Shown in pieces: positions 24,243 through 37,876 of a stretch of 64,000 nucleotides of DNA. Below the pieces are notes generated by a model. The model was not told where the DNA came from. It made no database searches and was given only the letters and a program-made list of their open reading frames with translations. The stretch spans positions 30,668,501 to 30,732,500 of the forward strand of contig JAPQWV010000002.1 of the NCBI GenBank assembly GCA_027422505.1, given 5' to 3'. Each line of letters begins with the position of its first letter. Position 1 is the first letter of the stretch. The DNA comes from Craterostigma plantagineum. Lineage: Eukaryota > Streptophyta > Magnoliopsida > Lamiales > Linderniaceae. Both the position numbers and the translations under genes were made by a program.

Positions 24243-24730
24243 CTTGTCTGACTTGTAAGTATATTATTACTCTGCTCGTCTAATTACAACGTAAAAAAGC
24301 GCTTGATTATCGATAATCTCATTCTCTAATCTGTTTTCCACCTGTGTAGGGATATGCTTAAATGCAGTCCTAATGAAGCACAGAGTACCCTTTGCACACA
24401 GTTAAAAGCGCAAGTGGAGAAGGATGGAAAAAAATTTAGAAACTTAGACGATTGTTTTCATTTTCACCCATCGATTTACTTCGAAGTTTGACAAAAATGT
24501 CATAATAGTGACAAGTCTACAACTACGTCAAACATTCTTTTTTTGTTCCGTCTGATAAATTCCGTTTTTTACCATCTATAAGGCCAAACTTTCTCCTAAT
24601 TGTGGACTTTGCAGTGTTGAGATAGGACAACAAAAAAGTATTAGCTTCATAAATATTTATTTACGTAGTGCTTATCCTTGGCTACATGTATATAAGCATT
24701 ATTGTTTCACGTGAAAATATAATAAGAAAA
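24243..24730. other. MutS2 3' flank
   Basis: The likely 3' UTR and spacer. A GT-AG pair after the stop (about 24255 to 24350) could be a 3' UTR intron. No other gene seen. Confidence 0.4.
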
Positions 24731-25152
24731 AGGTGAATCTATAGAAAAATACCCAATAGGAAAAATTTTTTACACATAACTATCCATGTCAGAAAATTTT
24801 ACAAATAGATACCCGATTTAATTTTACCAGTTTATAGCATACGTCGTACCATTTTCTGTTATATAGGAAAGGTGTAGATATAGGGTACCTAAATATAGCA
24901 TACATCGTACCTACGGGAATACCTGTTGTTACATAGGGCGTACTTAAAAATAGCATACGTTGTACTATTTTCTGTTATTTAGGGTACCCAAATGTGTTGA
25001 TATAGGGTACACAAATGTGTTGTATAGTCTACTTTCGGGGATCGGGTACCTATGTGCAAAAAATTTATTCTGTTAGGTACCTACATATAAAAAAATCCTA
25101 GTTGGGTACTAAATTACAAGTTTTCAAATAGGTATTTATATGTAAAAATTCC
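24731..25152 (-). mobile_element. GGTACC-rich nonautonomous element, copy 2 (inverted)
   Basis: 422 bp, from AGGTGAATCTATAGAAAAATAC to GGTATTTATATGTAAAAATTCC. Read on the minus strand, both ends match copy 1 at 17261-17677. It is flanked by TAAGAAAA (24723-24730) and GAAGAAAA (25153-25160), a 7-of-8 duplication different from that of copy 1, so it is an independent insertion. The internal sequence is also GTAC-rich but diverged. Confidence 0.65.
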
Positions 25153-25380
25153 GAAGAAAAATAATAGCAACTACAATAATAACAATAATACAATAATGAT
25201 TATAATAACTTATGGGGTTTGATTTGCCATTATCAAGATTCGGAGGGAACAATTGCAATTCGCAATATCCACTCTATAAATCGATTGCTCCAAGACCCTA
25301 ATTACTCGCATTCCCGCCGTAGAATCCCTAATTAAAATCAAAATCTTCAATCATCATCTTCGGAGCCACAGAAGAAAGAG

Positions 25381-26104
25381 ATGTCGATCGGAGAATTGGC
25401 TTGCACTTACGCTTCTTTGATGCTCCACGACGATGGAATTCCCGTCACGGTATCATTTTCTTATCACTTTTTTTTGACCACCTATCTTCAAGCAATTTGA
25501 TTTTTTATTACTGTTGTTCTAATGGTTTCGATTCGATAATGTAGGCTGAGAAAATTGCAGCGGTGGTGAAGGCAGCGAATTTAACTGTAGAGTCGTATTG
25601 GCCGAGTCTATTTGCTAAGCTCTGCGAGAAGAGAAACATCGAAGACCTCATCATGAATGTCGGCGCAGGCGGCGGCGGCGGCGCTGCAGTCTCCGTCTCC
25701 GCAACTTCCGGCGGTGCCTCAGGTGTTGCTGCCGCAGCTGCCGAAGAGAAGAAGGTAGAAGTTTAATAATGCCCTTAAAATACATTTTTCTTCAGTTCCC
25801 AGTTATCTATCTATCCTTCTTGCACTTGGTATTTACTTGAAACTGAACCATGAATTACTCAGTGCTCCTTAAATCAGTAGCAACCGAAAGATTTGTAAAC
25901 GCTTATCAATGCCGACATGAATCACCCACTCCATATTATCTAATGGCCTGCCTGTGTTAGCGATCGCATTCTTGATTTATTCGTTGGATTCGTGCAACTG
26001 TTGAGCTTTGAAGTTTAGCAAAGCGAACTGACGAATTGATGTGTTTGCAGGAGGAGCCCAAGGAAGAGAGTGATGATGATATGGGATTCAGTTTGTTTGA
26101 TTGA
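25381..26104 (+). CDS. RPP1: 60S acidic ribosomal protein P1
   Basis: Three exons, 25381-25449, 25545-25754 and 26051-26104, give 110 residues. The start is [20 protein letters not shown], then [21 protein letters not shown] Gly/Ala/Ser-rich hinge follows, and the conserved acidic tail [13 protein letters not shown] sits on its own exon. P1 pairs with P2 on P0 to form the ribosomal stalk that recruits elongation-factor GTPases. Length and tail are normal for the family. The 5' flank carries the second GGTACC-rich element about 230 bp upstream. Confidence 0.96.
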
Positions 26105-26420
26105 GATCTTTAATAGTAAGCTTTTTAGCTGCCTGAGATTTTGTATTAGACCTTTTCCGTTCTGAAATTTAAGCTTCTTTTGCCCGTTCGCGTATTTGAA
26201 GTCAATTTCGAAGCTACATCTTCACCGAGTTCGACAATTTAACGAATGATAAAAAGTAACCCACCGCATAAATAGCAAAGGATCCCACGACAAAAAAACA
26301 CGGAATCGAGCCCAAATTTCCCTCCTCTCAACCCAAAGAAAAGTAACGGAAGCCCTCATCGTCTGCAAAGTGCTCGAACATTCTCATGCCCGCAAGAAAT
26401 CGAGAAAAGAAGAGAGCATT

Positions 26421-27890
26421 TTAGACCATATGACGATCCCTATCGTCGACCCACTTCCAAAAATGCTTCTTACACGAAACCGCAAGATCAACCACGCCTT
26501 TCTCATCCTCCAAATCACCATATTCGTTTCCCTCCTCCGTCCAAAATTCCTCCTCGGGCAAACCCTTAACCTCTGCGTCCACCACGTGCAGGACGTACCG
26601 AGCGGGCAAACCTGGGTAAGATGCAGAGGCTCTCTCTTCGACCTTCTTCACGTAAGATCCCGGGATAATCCTCACGGTGTCATCGATCAAAGGTTTGTCC
26701 TTTACCAAAGATCCCAATTCCTCTTTTATGGCGCGATACACGGCCGCCTCGACTGTCTCGCCTGGCTTCATTTTCTCCGATAATGGACGGTTACGGTGCC
26801 TGGCAAAAGCAAAAGCTAAAGTGGATTAATTAATTTTCAGTCCATTAATTTAGGATAAGTGGCATTATAAGGACAGAGAATATCCAAGACCGAAACATTC
26901 TTTCTAGCTTACTTGATTAGTTGTTTAGCTGGCTCTCGCATCACACAGACAAGAAGTTAAATGTAAGCAATTGAGGAACATCATATGTTGAAACCATAGA
27001 TTTTTTTTGTTCTCAAAAATTGCTTAATTTTGAAAGTTATAATCTGTATAGTGTCATCCCTAAATAATGCCAAACCTTATATTATACGTTGTAAACTTGG
27101 AATTTGTAGCAAAATCTACAATTTTGGCGTATAATGTTCCGAAATTGCTTAATTTTGAAATCACCCCTTAATATGCGAGAATCCTAGGAGGAAAATACAG
27201 CATTCTTGCTTATAATGTAAGCTTAAATTTTGTTGTCCCTAAACAACCTAATAATTAACCAAGATAGAGCTTCTTTCTTGATCCATAGAGCCAATAACCG
27301 TATTAACTAGGAAGTCACATAAGTAATTCGAATTTTCTATACCCAGAAAATTGCAAAGCATGGACCTTTACGACCAAATTGCTAGTAAAAGCAGAAATTA
27401 TTCCCAAGTACCTAACAGAGCCATCTGATAATTGCTGATGAGATTCAACGAGGATTTTTCCGTCGCGCCGGATTATCCTGACGACGGCGACCTCGACGGT
27501 ACGGACGGGCGGCTCCGAGCCGTCGTCGAGGGAAGACTCGCCCTCGGCGATCTCCAGCCATAGGTTGTGCACGTTCTTCGTCCCAGGCTTCACGCCCCAC
27601 GATCGGAACGAATCGGCGGCGAGCCGCGGCCGGAGCCAATCGGCGAGGCACTGCGGCGTGGCGAAGATGGATCGAGGGCTTGGGTTGTTGTTCGCGGCGG
27701 CCGAGGGAAGGGACGACGACATCTTGGGCGATCTGACGCCGCCGGTTTTGGGCGGCGCGTTCAGTACGAGGACGAGGAAGGATAAGGCGGAGAGGACGGC
27801 GTCGGCGAACGATGAGGGCTTTTTGAATAGGTGGTGGTGGTGGTGGGACGGCGGACCTTGTGGTGGTTGCGGCGGCGGCGGCAGTGGCAT
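26421..27890 (-). CDS. Nudix-like protein of unknown substrate
   Basis: Two exons, 27412-27890 and 26421-26799, give 285 residues. The N-terminus is low-complexity (Pro and His runs, then a hydrophobic stretch LSALSFLVLVLNA). A middle region follows (CLADWLRPRLAADSFRSWG, KNVHNLWLEIAEGESSL, VRTVEVAVVRIIRRDGKILV). Across the intron the frame continues HRNRPLSEKMKPGETVEAAV and YRAIKEELG, which resembles a Nudix box (E-x7-R-x-U-x-EE-x-G). The first Gly and the Glu of the RE pair are replaced, so hydrolase activity is uncertain. The end is FWKWVDDRDRHMV. The short N-terminal Pro/His part may belong to the 5' UTR, with MSSSLPSAAANN as an alternative start. I do not recognise the specific gene. Confidence 0.75.
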
Positions 27891-28383
27891 GTTAGGTCGG
27901 AGATGGGTGGTGTGGTGGTGGCGCGTTTGGGGCCATTTCTTCGTTCTCTCTTCTTTCTATTCTTTCCCCCTTTGCCTCTCTTTAGTTCGTCCAAGATTAT
28001 TCGATTATTTTTTGCTAATAACAAATGATAAATAATATCATAATATTAGAGGTTGAGATTGCAAAGGATTTTGGGATCCAAAATTGAGTATTTCTCGGCA
28101 GTCTTCTGATATTTGTTGTGGTCCTTATTTCAACTCTAATCGTCAATAACGTCTTTTGATCATTATATTAAACAAGCAAGTCAGAAGAAGAATATGTGAT
28201 TCCTCATATTGGCATATTCTGCATCTTTTTTACAATGGGCCTATTAAGATTGGTAATGAACTTTGTTGCTAGAATATCATTTCATATAAATCTGTGTAGT
28301 AACATACCATAAGTTCTTATTTTGATCATAGAACACAATCGGAAAATAAAGATAAAAATGTGCCTAAGAGGGGGTGAATTATG
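27891..28383. other. Spacer between Nudix-like gene and peroxidase
   Basis: Contains the 5' flank of the Nudix-like gene and the 3' flank of the peroxidase, both transcribed leftward. Nothing else recognised. Confidence 0.5.
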
Positions 28384-30169
<1,786 letters not shown>

Positions 30170-30223
30170 ATATTATATTTTCCTTGCTCTTATCGACATT
30201 TTTTGTTCCCTTTGGAGCTGTCT

Positions 30224-30233
30224 CCTTATATAG
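30224..30233 (-). promoter_or_regulatory. TATA box of the peroxidase gene
   Basis: On the minus strand the sequence reads CTATATAAGG, about 55 bp before the peroxidase ATG at 30169. The motif and position fit a plant TATA box with a short leader. Confidence 0.6.
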
Positions 30234-30534
30234 AGCCAAAGAACCATGTCGCCGTTTAAGCACAGTTCAATACAAAATTTTTTTCCACCTTTAGATAGCT
30301 AATTTTTAAAATTTTCGGCCATGCGAGTACTACGTAGTGCAATAATTTTCCACGTTGAAGGGTTATAGAATATTATTACATGCGCAACTGAAAATCCTGG
30401 TCTTCATGAAGGTTGTTACGATGATCTGTAGCTTTGGCCCGGCACTAATTAAAACTGATGAGAGAGAATAAACGTGCTTGAAATTTGATCCAAAATTCAA
30501 CATAAGAGCTGATGGTAAAGGTATACATATTTTC

Positions 30535-31603
30535 AAACGGCAAATTTGGTTCTCAAACTATACCTAAGTTGAACTGTTGGTGCTTATACTTTATAATGGG
30601 CCATTTCGGTTCCTAATTTTTGTAAAACCTGTCATTTTCGATTCTTTTTATGTCTTCTATCAAATTTAACCAATTAATAGAAATTACTTAAGGGTAATCT
30701 CGTCTTTAAGGGATTAGTAGATAGAAAGAAATAAAATAAAAAATTAAATAGTAAGTAAAAGAAATAGAAAATGAAAAAATGCTAAATAGAAATCCCATTG
30801 AAAGAGAAGCTACGATCTGAAAAACTCTACATCTCTATGGAAATCAATCGTCGATCTTCGCCCGTTCTAGCTTCACGACGTAAACACATAAACCTCTAGC
30901 CTCGATTTTAGAATATCGCTCGATGTCTTTCGAAAACCCTAGATTGACAAAACTCAAATCGTAAAACACCTTAGTGAGGCATCGATTGGAAAAGCTTCGT
31001 ATAGCACTGTAAAGGATGTCCTGGTATATTAGGCCTAATGGTGAAGATTTAGACCTGACTTCTGCTTACGTTGACAGTGAGTACCTTCATTCATTGGTTT
31101 TGCAAATTTCTTGTCTGTGTATATCTGTTTTCGATTATCGGATGATTTAGTTTGGTTATTGAATAGGTCTATTCTTTTTTAGACGATGAAGGCGTTGATG
31201 AGATTGAGTCTGAAAATGTCAACAAGCTCCGAGTAGATTTAGTTGGCAAGGGGAATACATTGAGTCCAAGTCATCTGCTAATTTTTCTCAGCATTGCACG
31301 AAGCTCTCTGCTTCATCGTGTCGATATGTAGCCTCACTGTCCCCTTCTCTTTCTTTTTCATGTTTCCGTCGTTCAGTTTGTATGTTTCAATTTATTTTAT
31401 ATTTTTTTGTTTTTTTTTGTTTAATGGAAATGACTAATTTGCCCTTAATTTTGGGCAACTGGATGGTTAACCGGCAACTTTCGTCAAAAGAACTAAAAGT
31501 GACAGAACTTACAAACTTTAGGAATCAAAATAGCACATCATAAAGTATAAGCACCAATAGTGAAACTGTGGTATAGTTTAAGAACCAAATTTGCCGTTTA
31601 CTC
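30535..31603. mobile_element. 1.07-kb element with about 110-bp terminal inverted repeats (Mutator-like candidate)
   Basis: The left arm (30535 to about 30650: AAACGGCAAATTTGGTTCT, GGTGCTTATACTTTATAATG) is the reverse complement of the right arm (about 31470-31599) with modest mismatches. TTTTCAAAC occurs at 30530-30538 and again at 31604-31612, a possible 9-bp target duplication typical of Mutator-like elements. If so, the right end carries a few extra bases. The interior (30990-31330) looks exon-like (GATGAAGGCGTTGATGAGAT region, GT/AG-like borders), perhaps captured host DNA, but I recognise no protein. No transposase is present. Confidence 0.65.
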
Positions 31604-31683
31604 TTTTCAAACGTGCTTTAACTTTAGTATTATGATAATATTTCTTTGAGATAGACAGAATGAAATAAATATGCCTCATATTA

Positions 31684-31900
31684 GAGCTGTCAAAACGGGC
31701 CGATGGGGCGACCGGCCCGTAGCTGCCAAAACCCGCTTTTGACGGGCGGGCACTTGGTAAGCCCGCCATTTGGCGGGTCTGGAAAATGAAGGCTATAAAT
31801 TGTTTTATATTAATGGCGAGCCTGCCTACGGTCCGCCAGGCCCACCAAAGCCCGTGGACCGTGCGGGGTTACCAGCCTAGGCCCGCTCTATGGAGGGCCT
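31684..31900. mobile_element. GC-rich GGGCCGGCCCG-type repeat, probably hAT-derived
   Basis: Starts TTAGAGCTGTCAAAACGGGCC, the same end type as the hAT-like MITE at 4273 (TAGAGGTGTCAA). It contains repeated GCCCGCC and GGCCCG words. The right end was not defined. Confidence 0.45.
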
Positions 31901-31957
31901 GAGAATTGAATCCTTACATTCATGCCAAAATATCAGTAGGTCAATCACTCAGACATA

Positions 31958-32171
31958 CTCCCTCTGTTCTGAAAAGGAAATCGTCCTGCATATCTTTGTT
32001 TGTTCTCAAAAGGAAGTTACATTTTCAAAAAATATATGTGAAATTTTCAAAATTGCCCCCATATTAAATAACAATACAAGGTTCAATACAAAAAATAATA
32101 ATTATGTAGCAAATAATTAATGAGGGGTATCGTGCAATTTTATAAACATCTTTCATTGTTAGAACAGGGAG
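31958..32171. mobile_element. Stowaway-type MITE (Tc1/mariner)
   Basis: The terminal inverted repeat CTCCCTCTGTTCTGA / TTAGAACAGGGAG is flanked by TA on both sides (31956-31957 and 32172-32173). This is the classic Stowaway signature (CTCCCTCCGT type). 214 bp, AT-rich inside, no ORF. Confidence 0.8.
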
Positions 32172-32415
32172 TATCTTAGACTACTTATTTATTAGAAAGA
32201 CCAGCCCCAATCCCGTCTCATTTTCGACTCATCATATAAGATCCAATTTAATAGACAGTAATATAAAAGCCCAATCGCCATAATAATTACGCAATTCATC
32301 ATAATCATCCCACCACACAAGTCAAACCTCCATGATCTCATTTATTTATTACATCCCAAAGGATAATTTATTTAAAAACCAAACCTCCATAAACCATTTC
32401 ACAGACCGTTCTTAC

Positions 32416-35400
32416 TCAATAGTCGTTGCATGAAAATTCATCCTTCTGAACATGCTCCCAATCCGAAGAAGAGGAGGCGTCGGGCCATCGAGCAGAATCT
32501 TCATATACAGTTTTGCCCTTACCGATCACGTTCGAGCCTTCATCTCGGGATTTCAGGATGCGCTGACGTGGCGCATCGGGACTCGTTCGCTCCTCCTCAT
32601 AATCATCGTCGCCCATCTTCGCCTGAAACTTCTCCTCTGCTTTGAAGTTGTCCTCTCGCGATTTCAGTATGTTATAACGCGCCATCACTGCATTCACTGG
32701 CCCGTCATCTTCATTAACATCGATCATCTTCGACTGAAATTTCTCCCCAACGCTGTCTGAATTGAAGTTGTCCTCCCGTGATTTTAGGACATCGAATCTT
32801 GACATATTAACGGATTGTGCGTCGTCGGCAGCTTTCAGTTGTGGTTCAACTTCCTTATTGGTTCCTTTCTTGGTACTTTCACAAGTACGTACTTCGACAT
32901 TTTTCCCCCAAAACCTTACCGTATTAATTCTATCCATAAACGAAGCATCTACATCATCAGCATGCCCACGAGGAGGGCTGAGAGTCGAAGAAATATTCAG
33001 TGATTTTTTGGACGATTTTGCTGCTGTGATATCACGAGCTTCCAAGCCCCGAGAGGAAAGGCCATTCGAATCGTCGGGTGAAGCGTTAACTTGAGGAATC
33101 AAGCCTGAGAATTTTTCAATCACATATCGAAGATGGATGAACAGTAACGGAAAAGGTTAGCTGAAAGATACCTATAGAAGCTCGTGTTGCATCGGGCTTC
33201 ATTTTTTCCATACGAAGTCTCATTCGATCAAAACGAGCTCTATAACCGACGGCGCACAGTTCGGCTTCTGATTCGAGCCACAGATTCTTATATAATAGCG
33301 CCTGTGGGTGCATTTCTTCGTCAATTTGGAAATCATCTTCGAGGATTCTGTGTATGGCCTGCAAATCAGCGTCAACGAAGACTGTCACTTGAAACGAGAA
33401 AATTACTATTCCTATTTGCGGTAGGTACTAAAGTACGAATTTTCGCTCGAAGTTACTAAATGAAGATAATGAAAATCGCATACCTTGGTAGCGGGGTCAG
33501 TTTCTATGTCCAAGTCATCCAACGCTGGAGATACAACTGACGATTTCTCGTCTTTATTAATGGCAGAATGGTCATTTCTCTTCTCATCTGGCAAATACTT
33601 ATTCACATGCTCTATCGCTTGACCTCCTGAGAAGTTAGCCTGACGCGAGAACATATTTATCCAACATACTTAATGGAGTTCCAAAAAAAAATTAATCTTG
33701 TCGGTGATATGGAAATTCCTTGCAGTTCAATGATGTGAGAGAACAACCGAAAAACGAGAGGATTACTATATTAAAAGAAAAATAAATGAAACCTTTACTT
33801 CCAGGCATTGACGTAACACATACCATATAAACAGGTTCGACAGAAATCCCAAGGCTGCCTAAAAGAGGAATGTCTCCATGACTCATTATTATCCTGGGCA
33901 ATTTGCTTTCTCATACAAGCCTTAATATTGGAGATTGTGAGCCTGAGACTCTCAGAACTATCATCGTCAAGACTGAATGCATCATTGCCAGCAATATGAT
34001 ACCGAAGGATCTCGGAGAGATTGCGTATCGCCTTTAAAATAGCTGGAACATTCAATTTAGGATCGGATGCATTACACTCGGTGTTTTCTTGGGAAGAAGG
34101 TGAAAATAAAACCTCCTCTGATGCATGAACTGCAACAGCACCACCTTCAGGGACGTGATTAAGGATCACCCCTGCAGTTTTTTCATCACTTAACTTCTCT
34201 AAGGATGAAGTCTTAATGCTGGGTCCAATCTTCAAGTCATTTAGGAGGCAAGAATATTTTCCAGAGATGTTTAGAACATCCCGAATCTGCTCTAACGTGT
34301 CCATTGCACTGTTTCCCGATGCTCCATTATCACCATTCCCATTGCTTTCAACTTTCTCTGAACGAGCTGTCTCTGAGTGAACTGAATTGAGATTTTCAAG
34401 CTCCTCTGCGTAGTTTCCTTTCGAAATCTTGCTGAAAGGATTTGGGATTGAAGCTTCAACATCAAACAGTGAAAACTGACTAGGTGGTGCTCCTCTCCAA
34501 CAGGGTGAATCTACAGCACTGTTCTGATAATCAATTGCTTCGTTAGATTTGATAGCGACTGTAATATTCTCACAAGCGCTAAGACAACCATCAGAGGCAT
34601 TCATATACGACATTTTGGATTCTGATTTCCCTCCAATTTCCCTGTCCAGAGTATCTTCGGCACGAAGTTGATTGTGAAGTTTCTCACCCAAAGATGATGA
34701 AAGAAACTTATCACTGATAAGCTTTGCTTCAAGAGTAATGTCTTTCACATCACAGCCAAGATTCAGAAGTAAGGAATCAGAGTTGTCAAAGTTCTTCATA
34801 TTGGAACCTACAGCATCATCCTTCAGAGCAGATTCATGAGAAATATTATCTTCTGGCAAGTTGCAGTCGAAAGCTGGTGGCGGCCTGATAACAACTGATG
34901 GGGAAGACCTTGCTACAGAACCAAGACCGATAAAAGGTGAATCAACTGTCCTATGATAATTTTCATATGAACCGTATGCACTTTGATAACTAGATAAGCT
35001 GTTTGTTGTCTCAATGGATGGGACTGAAGGGCGAAGTTGCGGATAATTTGAACTACTCCCAGCCAAATTTACTCCATTTGATTCATAAGGAATAAATCCT
35101 GATAGCTTCCAAATCCGTGAATCATCTTCGATATTTCCCATGCTAAAGGGTCCTGCGGTAACTTTGCCGCTGGGAACATCACTATTGTGCTGATATAGGC
35201 AACCAGAATCTTCGCCGAATTTGTCCTCGTATGTTCTGCCACCTGAACGACAAAAGAAGCAATTTACAAGTTTGACCTCAATCTCTAGTTCACCAATCAT
35301 GCTGCTCAACATAACGAAAATCTGAAAACCGAAGAAGAGAAACAAACGACATGCAATTCATGGTAGGCGTCATCCTTAACTAAAGTGAAGGTCATACCTT

Positions 35401-35962
35401 GGTAATGTTGATTCAGCTGACCGCCATCATTTACTTTCAAAGACAAGAAGTTGCCATCAAGCTCCACGTGGTTGTTGTTACCATAGCCTGAACAATCAGC
35501 ATATCGCCTCGACCCCTCATCCCAAAATGACACGTCATCTTCTCCAGCCGAAAGGGGAACAAAAGGCCGATAATAAGGATCCACTTTAGCACCATAATCA
35601 TATCGACCACCTACGTACTTAGCACCCGAACTAGAACCAGCAAAACCCCCCGAAAAACTGCCGCCCAAAGAACTCTGAGACACAGAGTCCTTGTATGGGT
35701 AATCATCAACAGACAGTTGATTATTGATTCCAGTAGAATCAATGGGAACCTCAGTTACAGGAGCTGAAGGGCTCGCATAATTATCCCACTGCTGGGTATA
35801 AGGTTTCATACCGTAACACGAGGAAGAGTAGTCTAAATTAGGGTTTGACGGATAGGGATTAGGGCTTTGTCTCTCAACAGTGAAGGGTGGGGCTAAGGCT
35901 GATAAATTGGAGTTCGACGATGAAGAATAACCTCCACCGCTCATATGGCCAAAACCCATCAT
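32416..35962 (-). CDS. Plant-specific protein of unknown function with repeated RFxILKSREDN motifs
   Basis: Six exons are proposed: 35398-35962, 33917-35242, 33824-33858, 33484-33639, 33172-33358 and 32416-33104, about 985 residues. The N-terminal half is Ser/Gly/Asn/Tyr-rich (MMGFGHMSGGGYSSSS) and looks disordered. It includes PYYRPFVPLSAGEDDVSFWD and a motif VIRPPPAFDC. The conserved middle reads PAILKAIRNLSEILRYHI. The C-terminal third has ALLYKNLWLESEAELCAVGY and ARFDRMRLRMEKMK, then two RF/RYN-LKSREDNF motifs and a third, RILKSRDEGSN. Such proteins are known from many plants without assigned function. The region 33824-33917 is uncertain: joining the frames needs a 58-nt intron (GTATGAG to TTTTAG), unusually short, or an indel. 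It ends EFSCNDY. Confidence 0.78.
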
Positions 35963-37876
35963 TTTCTTGCACAGACTCAACAATTTAACCGATCGGATGC
36001 TTATCACTACAAAAGAAAAACGAAAGGAGGATATGATCAAAGAACAACACCGATAAAGATGATTACATCACATCATAAGCGTGCCTAGTGCTCAATTCAT
36101 CAATACTTACAGACGATCGCGAAATAATATTAGAGAGAGAAACCTATTTGATCTTATCCGACTCCACTTTGCTCCGTAGTCAGCAGCTTTTGCGTAGTGA
36201 AGCGGAATTTGTTCGGTCGTCGGTGTATAAATTCGCCTAATTACATTAAAAGCCTAATACGTTTGGTAATTTCACTTTGACCCCTAATAGTACTAAAACG
36301 CAAAATTGCAGATATCCAGATTTATTGATGGACTGTGTTGGTTATGGTTTGGTAGCAGATTTGTTTGTTTGTTTTTTATTTCAAATTTAGAATATTTTTT
36401 TCTTCCGATCTTAATTGTTTTTGCTTTTGTTAGTGTTTCTCCTTTTATTAACCCTTGAAAAACATTGATCGAGTCACATAGATGATTAATTTATTGATCG
36501 AGGAAATAACAAAAGCTTGAAGGTGCTTCACTAATTTTAGTCTAAATTTGGGTGATGTAAAAATTTAAAGAAGTTAATGGGTTATTATGTAACTAACATA
36601 CATATCATACCGGGTTTTTTGGAATGTGCACAACTGCGGTAAGCATGAATACCATAGCAAATCTCTCCATTATTGTGTTGTTTCTTCCTCTTCGGTTCTG
36701 TCATTACTCCACCGTGCCTCTCATCCATCGTGTAACCTCAATTGTCCTCTCAAACGCGTTGATTTTTCAGAAATTATCATATCGGCTCTCTACGAGAAAA
36801 CCTTAATATTTCATAAATTTTTGATGACTTTCTGAAAAACAACACATTGGAGAGGGCAGTTGAGGTTACGAAATAGCTGAGAGCGGATGGAGGAGAAACA
36901 ACATAATAATGGTGAAATTGGTTATGGTGCCCACGAGAGGGACGACGGAGGCAATGACAAAGCTAGAAATGGAGAAACAACACAACAACGGTGAAATATG
37001 GTGTTCGCGATAGTTACTCACTGTGAATGAGCATCATAACAAACCTCCATATCATACAATGGTTTGTTTAGTTGTCTCAATAACCTAGATAGGGTAATAT
37101 TACCACATCTATTGCCGTTCAGTATAAATAAAGTTCAATCGCATAAAGTCCGGCCACTACTATTATCAAATGAACTCTGTACAATTCATCCGATGGGGCG
37201 AGATAAGATAATTAATTCAATCCACCTATTAATTACAAAAAGACTAAAATAGCCGTATTCCACCATATCATAGAATCATGATTATTTAACGCGATATGGT
37301 AAAATAAACAACACTAATTTATTCTTTATGTTTCTTGGAAAAAATATTATCTTATTTTTTTTTTCAATATTCATGCCAATAATTATTCTTGTACACTATA
37401 TTGACAATATAAATGTTACTTTTATAATTTTAACAATAATACACATACAATATTTTTGTTATCATGAAAATTAAACTAAAGAATAATGAAATATGGTGTT
37501 GTTAATATGACAAAGTGAACATGTAACTTGTATAAATATCAAGTTGAGATAAAATTGTGTGGACATATAATTAACGGACAGCACCCAATACGAACAGAAG
37601 TGATATCTAATATCTCCTAATTAATATATACAACGCCGGGGTCACAATATCCTAATACAAAGACACAAGGTAAATGAAAACGCTGTGAGAAAACCACATA
37701 ATAACATATGGGACGATCATCACAAAAAGGATCAGATCAGCCCCAGCCATAGATAGAAACTACAAAAGTCAGGACAAATCTTCCATGGCTACACAAAAAC
37801 CAGAAAAAGAAAAGAGTGCTGTAATAATAAAATGTTAGCAACGCCAAGAAAAGAAACTCATTAAACGCCGTAAACC
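35963..37876. other. Intergenic, promoter of the unknown gene; foldback repeat inside
   Basis: The 5' UTR and promoter of the unknown-function gene occupy the left part (a likely 5' UTR intron region up to about 36180). The remainder is AT-rich up to the NAC stop. No coding potential. The main structure is the foldback at 36668-36912. Confidence 0.55.
36668..36912. repeat. Foldback inverted repeat (about 90-100-bp arms)
   Basis: The left arm 36668-36773 (CCATTATTGTGTTGTTTC, TAACCTCAATTGTCCTCTC, GATTTTTCAGAAA) pairs with the right arm 36828-36912 (TTTCTGAAAAAC, GAGAGGGCAGTTGAGGTTA, GAAACAACATAATAATGG). A partial third copy of GGAGAAACAACACAACAACGG follows at about 36970. It could be a MITE or give a long hairpin RNA if transcribed. 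Confidence 0.7.

Noticed and set aside
27565..28035. Trp/Gly-rich plus-strand open frame
   Set aside because: Antisense of the Nudix-like exon 1; the composition is an artefact of CCG/CAC codons.
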